The notes beneath the pieces were generated by a model that was not told the DNA's origin, searched no databases, and worked only from the letters and a program-made list of their open reading frames with translations. A program made the translations under genes and the position numbers. Positions 5,685 through 9,381 of a DNA stretch of 9,381 nt are shown one piece after another. Positions within the stretch are counted from its first letter, which is position 1. Every line of letters begins with the position of its first letter. Source of the DNA: Roseiarcus sp049509635 (lineage in GTDB: Bacteria > Pseudomonadota > Alphaproteobacteria > Rhizobiales > Beijerinckiaceae); contig JBEKZS010000160.1 in the NCBI GenBank assembly GCA_049509635.1, forward strand, positions 1 to 9,381. The letters run 5' to 3'.

Positions 5685-7229
5685 GTGAAAAGTGAACCAG
5701 GCCCATCCGCGCCCGCGATCGAACTGATCGGCGTCGACAAGAGCTTCGGTCCGGTTCACGCCAACAAGAACGTCAATCTCAGAATCGAACGCGGCCTGAT
5801 CCACGGCATCGTCGGCGAGAACGGCGCCGGCAAGTCGACGCTGATGTCGATCCTCTACGGCTTCTACGAAGCCGACGCCGGCGAAATCCGCGTGAACGGC
5901 GAACCCGTGCGCATCCGCTCGTCGAAGGAGGCGATCAGCCACGGGATCGGCATGGTCCACCAGCATTTCATGCTGGTGCCGCCGCTCAGCGTGCTCGAAA
6001 ACGTCATGCTCGGCGCCGAGGGCGGCGCCCTGCTCGCCGGCGGCGCGGCGGCGATCCGGGTCAAGCTCGCCCATCTGGCCAAGGAATATGCGCTCGACGT
6101 CGATCCCGAGGCGATCGTCGGCGAATTGTCGGTCGGCCTCCAGCAGCGCGTCGAAATCCTGAAGGCGCTGGTGCGCGGCGCCGAGATCCTCGTGCTCGAC
6201 GAGCCGACCGCGGTGCTGACGCCGTCCGAGGCCGACCAGCTGTTTTCCATGCTGCGGGTGCTGAAATCGCAGAACAAGACGATCGTCTTCATCACCCACA
6301 AGCTGCGCGAGATCATGAGCCTGACCGACCGCGTTTCGGTGATGCGGCGCGGTGAGATCGTCGCGACCTTCGACACCGCGGCGACTTCGCCGCCCGAACT
6401 GGCCGACGCAATGGTCGGCCGCAAGGTGATCCTGAAGGTCGACAAGGGCGCCGCGCACCCCGGCGCGGTCGTCCTCGAGGCGCGCGGACTGACCGTGCGC
6501 GACGATCGCGGCGTCATCCGCGTCGAGGACGTCTCGTTCAGCCTGCGCGCGGGCGAGATCGTCGGCATCGCCGGCGTCGCCGGCAACGGCCAGTCCGAAT
6601 TGCTCGAGGCCCTCGCCGGCATCCGGCTGCTCGCCGCGGGCGAAATCCTCGTCAACGGCGCCGCGCCGAGCGCGGCCGAGAGCAACCCCAAGGGCATGCG
6701 CGCGCTCGGGCTCGGCCACGTCCCGGAGGATCGCCACCGCGTCGGCCTCGTCATGCCGTTCGAGGCGTGCGAGAGCGCCATGCTCGGCTTCCAGGACGAG
6801 TCGGTCTATGGCCGCGGCGTTCTGTTCGACCGCAGGGCGATCATCGCCGACGAGGCGGCGAAGATGGAGTCCTACGACATCCGCCCGCGCGCGCCCCTGC
6901 TGAAGACCGCCAATTTCTCCGGCGGCAACCAGCAGAAGATCGTGCTCGCCCGCGAAATCGAACGCAATCCCGCTGTCATCCTCGTCGGCCAGCCGACCCG
7001 CGGCGTCGACATCGGCGCCATCGAATTCATCCACAAGCGGATCGTCGCGCTGCGCGACGCGGGAAAGGCGGTGCTGCTCGTCTCGGTCGAACTCGACGAG
7101 ATTTTCGCGCTGTCCGACCGCATCCTGGTGCTCTGCGCGGGCCGGATAACCGGCGAGCGCGAGCCCGGGGCGACCAACGCCCAGGACCTCGGCCTGCTGA
7201 TGGCGGGCGTCGCCGAGCGCGCCGCGTGA
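5685..7229 (+). CDS. ABC transporter ATPase with two nucleotide-binding domains (nucleoside/sugar type)
   Basis: The 514-residue cytoplasmic protein powers the importer. The first domain is complete: Walker A GENGAGKST (44-52), Q-loop Q93 in VHQHFML, signature LSVGLQQ (148-154), Walker B ILVLDEP (168-174) and H-loop H205. The second is degenerate at its own hydrolysis motifs: GVAGNGQSE (297-305) lacks the Walker A lysine, VILVGQP (431-437) lacks the D-E pair and S467 stands at the switch-His position. Its signature NFSGGNQQK (410-418) is intact. This asymmetry is normal for the RbsA/MglA/YufO class, where one composite site does the work. The sequence is of the NupO/YufO type found with BMP proteins. 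The start is GTG 5685 with GGGGG seven bases upstream. It follows the binding-protein gene after a 231-base gap holding a REP-like hairpin and precedes permease 1. Confidence 0.95.
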   Translation: MKSEPGPSAPAIELIGVDKSFGPVHANKNVNLRIERGLIHGIVGENGAGKSTLMSILYGFYEADAGEIRVNGEPVRIRSSKEAISHGIGMVHQHFMLVPPLSVLENVMLGAEGGALLAGGAAAIRVKLAHLAKEYALDVDPEAIVGELSVGLQQRVEILKALVRGAEILVLDEPTAVLTPSEADQLFSMLRVLKSQNKTIVFITHKLREIMSLTDRVSVMRRGEIVATFDTAATSPPELADAMVGRKVILKVDKGAAHPGAVVLEARGLTVRDDRGVIRVEDVSFSLRAGEIVGIAGVAGNGQSELLEALAGIRLLAAGEILVNGAAPSAAESNPKGMRALGLGHVPEDRHRVGLVMPFEACESAMLGFQDESVYGRGVLFDRRAIIADEAAKMESYDIRPRAPLLKTANFSGGNQQKIVLAREIERNPAVILVGQPTRGVDIGAIEFIHKRIVALRDAGKAVLLVSVELDEIFALSDRILVLCAGRITGEREPGATNAQDLGLLMAGVAERAA

Positions 7230-7278
7230 CGAGAGAGATCGAGATGGACGCGCTGCGCATGCTTGCCCCGCCCCGCCT

Positions 7279-7381
7279 CCCCTCCCCGTTCTCACGGGGA
7301 GGGGTCGGGGGTGGGGCGTTCGGCGCTCGCTGTGCGGCCGCCGCCCCACCCCCGGCCCCTCCCCGCAAGGGCGGGGAGGGG
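7279..7381. repeat. inverted pair of GC-rich REP-like hairpins before permease 1
   Basis: Two perfect 11-pair stems face each other. CCCCTCCCCGT (7279-7289) pairs with ACGGGGAGGGG (7294-7304) around TCTC. CCCCTCCCCGC (7356-7366) pairs with GCGGGGAGGGG (7371-7381) around AAGG. Between them, 7301-7318 and 7342-7359 form an 18-base inverted repeat with one mismatch, so the whole unit can also fold as one long cruciform. This is the build of a BIME-type REP pair, and similar CCCCTCCCCG elements are frequent in alphaproteobacterial genomes (from memory). The pair fills most of the 178-base gap between the ATPase and permease 1 genes. It is likely a late insertion into the operon and may alter transcript stability or read-through. 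Confidence 0.8.
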
Positions 7382-7407
7382 AGAGGCGCGTTCTTCGGGG
7401 TCGTCTT

Positions 7408-8520
7408 GTGAGCACCCCTCTGAAAGCCCTCCCCGCCTGGGCCGACGTCGCACTGATCCCGCTGCTGAACGTCGCGGCGGCGTTCCTGATTTCGGGGCTG
7501 GTCGTGCTCGCGATCGGCGAGGATCCGATCGAGGCGGTGAAAATCCTCATCGCCGGCGCGCTCGGCGATCTCGAGGGGCTGGGCTTCACGCTCTATTACG
7601 CGACCAGCTTCATCTTCACCGGCCTGGCGGTCGCGATCTGCTTTCATGCGGGCCTGTTCAACATCGGCGTCGAGGGTCAGGCCTATGTCGCCGGGCTCGG
7701 CGCCGCGCTCGCCGCGCTCTATCTCGGCCCCTTCCTCCCCGGCTACAGCCTGGTGATCGTCGCGATTCTCGCCGCCGCGCTGTTCGGCGCCGCCTTCGCG
7801 GCGATTCCCGGCTATCTCCAGGCCAAACGAGACAGCCACATCGTCATCACCACGATCATGTTCAACTACATCGCCTCCGCGCTGATGGGCTATCTCCTCG
7901 TCGACGTGCTGCGCTCGCCGAGCCAGATGAACGCCGAGACGCCGCAGTTTCCGCCCGGCGGCATCGTGCCGCAGTTCCACGAGCTGCTGAAGCCGCTCGG
8001 CGTCGAGTGGCCGGTGACGCCGTTCAACCTGTCGTTTCTGCTGGCGCTCGCCGCGGCCGCCGGGGTCTGGCTGCTCATCTGGCGCACCCGGCTCGGCTAT
8101 GAAATCCGCACCGTCGGCGCCAATTCCACCGCCGCCGTCTATGGCGGCATCTCGCCCGCGCGGGTCACGATCGTCACCACCCTGCTCTCGGGCGCGCTCG
8201 CCGGCGGGCTCGCGGTCAATGTGATCCTCGGCGAGGAGCACCGGCTGATCCTCGAATACACTGCCGGCTTCGGCTTCGTCGGCATCGCGGTCGCGCTGAT
8301 GGGGCGCGCCCATCCCGTCGGCATCATTCTGGCGGCGATCCTGTTCGGCGTGCTCTACCAGGGCGGCGCCGAGCTTGCCTTCGACAAGCCGAAGATCAGC
8401 CGCGACATGATCATCGTCATCCAGGGCCTCGTCGTGCTGTTCGCCGGCGCGCTCGAGCACATGTTCCGCCGGCCGGTCGCGGTGCTGCTCGCGCGTCGCA
8501 CCGCCCAACCGCCGATCTGA
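7408..8520 (+). CDS. ABC transporter permease 1 (nucleoside/branched-chain type, BPD_transp_2)
   Basis: The 370-residue inner-membrane protein is one half of the transport channel. It has about eight to ten hydrophobic segments, beginning at 15-37. The family motif CFHAGLFNIGVEGQAY lies at 78-93, and TRLGYEIRTVGANSTAA at 227-243 is the likely cytoplasmic coupling loop that contacts the ATPase. Both match permeases of the NupP/YufP kind that accompany BMP binding proteins. It is longer than permease 2, with an insert around 168-205 rich in Pro that probably faces the periplasm. GTG 7408 is the chosen start, with GGGG seven bases upstream; an ATG start in this frame does not occur before the first helix. 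The stop of a short open frame running through the repeat (7244-7411) overlaps this start as GTGA. The gene stops 12 bases before permease 2. Confidence 0.93.
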   Translation: MSTPLKALPAWADVALIPLLNVAAAFLISGLVVLAIGEDPIEAVKILIAGALGDLEGLGFTLYYATSFIFTGLAVAICFHAGLFNIGVEGQAYVAGLGAALAALYLGPFLPGYSLVIVAILAAALFGAAFAAIPGYLQAKRDSHIVITTIMFNYIASALMGYLLVDVLRSPSQMNAETPQFPPGGIVPQFHELLKPLGVEWPVTPFNLSFLLALAAAAGVWLLIWRTRLGYEIRTVGANSTAAVYGGISPARVTIVTTLLSGALAGGLAVNVILGEEHRLILEYTAGFGFVGIAVALMGRAHPVGIILAAILFGVLYQGGAELAFDKPKISRDMIIVIQGLVVLFAGALEHMFRRPVAVLLARRTAQPPI

Positions 8521-8532
8521 GGGCCGTCGCGG

Positions 8533-9381
8533 ATGGACATGTTCGACACCTTCATCCAGATCTTCGGCTCCGGCATCCGGCTCGGCGTGCCGTTGATCCT
8601 CGCCTGCCTCGCCGGCCTGTGGTCCGAGCGCTCGGGCGTCGTCGACATCGGGCTCGAAGGCAAGATCCTCACCGGCGCCTTCGCGGCGGCGGCGTTCGCG
8701 CTGTTCACCGGCAGCGCCTGGCTTGGGCTGCTCGGCGGCGTCGGCGCGACGATCGTTGTCTCGCTGATCCACGGCTACGCCTCGATCGACCAGCGCGCCA
8801 ACCAGATCGTGTCGGGCACGGCGATCAACATGGTCGCCGACGGCCTGACCGCGCTGATCGGCAATGCGATCTGGTCGCAGGGCGGCCGCACGCCGCAATT
8901 GCCGGACACCGCGCTGTTCAGCCCGATCGCCCTTCCCTTCGTCGACAGCCTCGGCGCCGTGCCGATCCTCGGATCGATCTATCGCCATCTGATCTCAGGC
9001 CATGACATCGTGACCTACGCGGCCTTCGCCTTCGTGCCGCTGACCTATTGGGCGCTCTACAGCACGCGCTTCGGCCTGCGCCTGCGCGCAGTCGGCGAGA
9101 ACCCGGCGGCGGTCGACACCGCCGGCATTTCGGTGCGCGCGCTGCGCTACAGCGCGGTGATCATCTGCGGCGTGCTGGTCGGCCTCAGCGGCGTCTATCT
9201 CGCGCTCGCCCAGGCCGCCTATTTCCAGCCGCACATGAGCGCGGGCAAGGGCTTCATCGCGCTCGCCGCGCTGGTGTTCGCCAAATGGCGGCCCTGGCCG
9301 GCGCTCGCGACCTGCCTGCTGTTCGGCTTCCTCGATGCGCTCGCCACCCGCATCCAGGGCGTCGAACTGCCGCTCGTGGGG
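8533..9381 (+). CDS. ABC transporter permease 2 (partial, C-terminus outside window)
   Basis: This is the second channel subunit. From ATG 8533 there are 283 codons before the right edge; relatives have roughly 300-310 residues, so only a short C-terminal piece is missing. The start follows GAGGG (8519-8523), which overlaps the stop codon of permease 1, so the two are probably translationally coupled. The motif SGVVDIGLEGKILTGAFAA (34-52) is the counterpart of GLFNIGVEGQ in permease 1. TRFGLRLRAVGENPAAVDT (178-196) is the probable coupling loop, more canonical here than in permease 1 with the VGENP core. Hydrophobic segments lie at about 15-30, 45-80, 95-112, 158-176, 205-228 and 240-270. It belongs to the NupQ/YufQ type. 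Genes for nucleoside or base breakdown often follow in such operons, but none is visible here. Confidence 0.93.
   Translation, partial: MDMFDTFIQIFGSGIRLGVPLILACLAGLWSERSGVVDIGLEGKILTGAFAAAAFALFTGSAWLGLLGGVGATIVVSLIHGYASIDQRANQIVSGTAINMVADGLTALIGNAIWSQGGRTPQLPDTALFSPIALPFVDSLGAVPILGSIYRHLISGHDIVTYAAFAFVPLTYWALYSTRFGLRLRAVGENPAAVDTAGISVRALRYSAVIICGVLVGLSGVYLALAQAAYFQPHMSAGKGFIALAALVFAKWRPWPALATCLLFGFLDALATRIQGVELPLVG

Noticed and set aside
5685..7229. Loss of Walker A lysine, Walker B acid pair and switch histidine in the second ATPase domain as a sign of a broken gene
   Set aside because: This asymmetry is normal in the double-domain sugar/nucleoside ATPases, and the second signature motif is intact.
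4425..7589. A 1054-codon open frame on the minus strand, antisense to the binding-protein and ATPase genes
   Set aside because: It is a mirror of high-GC codon use in real plus-strand genes, with an Arg/Asp/Ala-rich low-complexity product, no ribosome site and no family motifs. The same holds for the minus-strand frames at 7027-8988 and 1331-2347.

Overview
The window looks like a piece of chromosome from a high-GC alphaproteobacterium, most likely in the Hyphomicrobiales (the Bradyrhizobium, Rhodopseudomonas and Methylobacterium breadth of the order). The reasons are the very high G+C by eye, strong GC preference at third codon positions, frequent GTG starts, a CTTGAC-N17-CAGTAT type promoter, and two kinds of palindromic intergenic repeat that resemble those common in this group. 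The species cannot be named from the sequence alone. No RNA gene, insertion sequence, CRISPR array or prophage gene is visible, and this is mostly ordinary core and accessory metabolism.

Layout. Positions 1-1212 hold a minus-strand ClC-type chloride channel/transporter gene that runs off the left edge. A divergent plus-strand gene (1316-2464) encodes an M24-fold (creatinase/prolidase-like) protein in which the usual metal ligands are replaced. It is followed 18 bases later by a small predicted lipoprotein of unknown function (2483-3100). A 230-base gap with a possible hairpin and a candidate promoter leads to prs, ribose-phosphate pyrophosphokinase (3331-4275), which ends in a weak terminator-like hairpin.

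The right half is an ABC uptake operon of the BMP/PnrA type: a periplasmic binding protein (4446-5453), a double-domain ATPase (5685-7229), permease 1 (7408-8520) and permease 2 (8533 to the right edge, truncated). This layout is the one known for purine/pyrimidine nucleoside importers such as Treponema PnrA, Lactococcus BmpA-NupABC and Bacillus NupNOPQ. The binding protein captures the ligand in the periplasm, the two permeases form the pore, and the ATPase drives uptake. PRPP made by Prs is the co-substrate for salvage of nucleobases released from imported nucleosides, so the neighbours make metabolic sense together.

The most informative regulatory signal is a near-perfect dyad, TTGACCATTCGGTCAA, directly downstream of the -10 of the transporter promoter. 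It differs at one position from the RutR box remembered from E. coli (TTGACCAnnTGGTCAA). This suggests that a RutR-like, pyrimidine-responsive TetR-family repressor controls the importer. The operon is also interrupted twice by palindromic repeats, once after the binding-protein gene and once before permease 1. They may set different expression levels for its parts.
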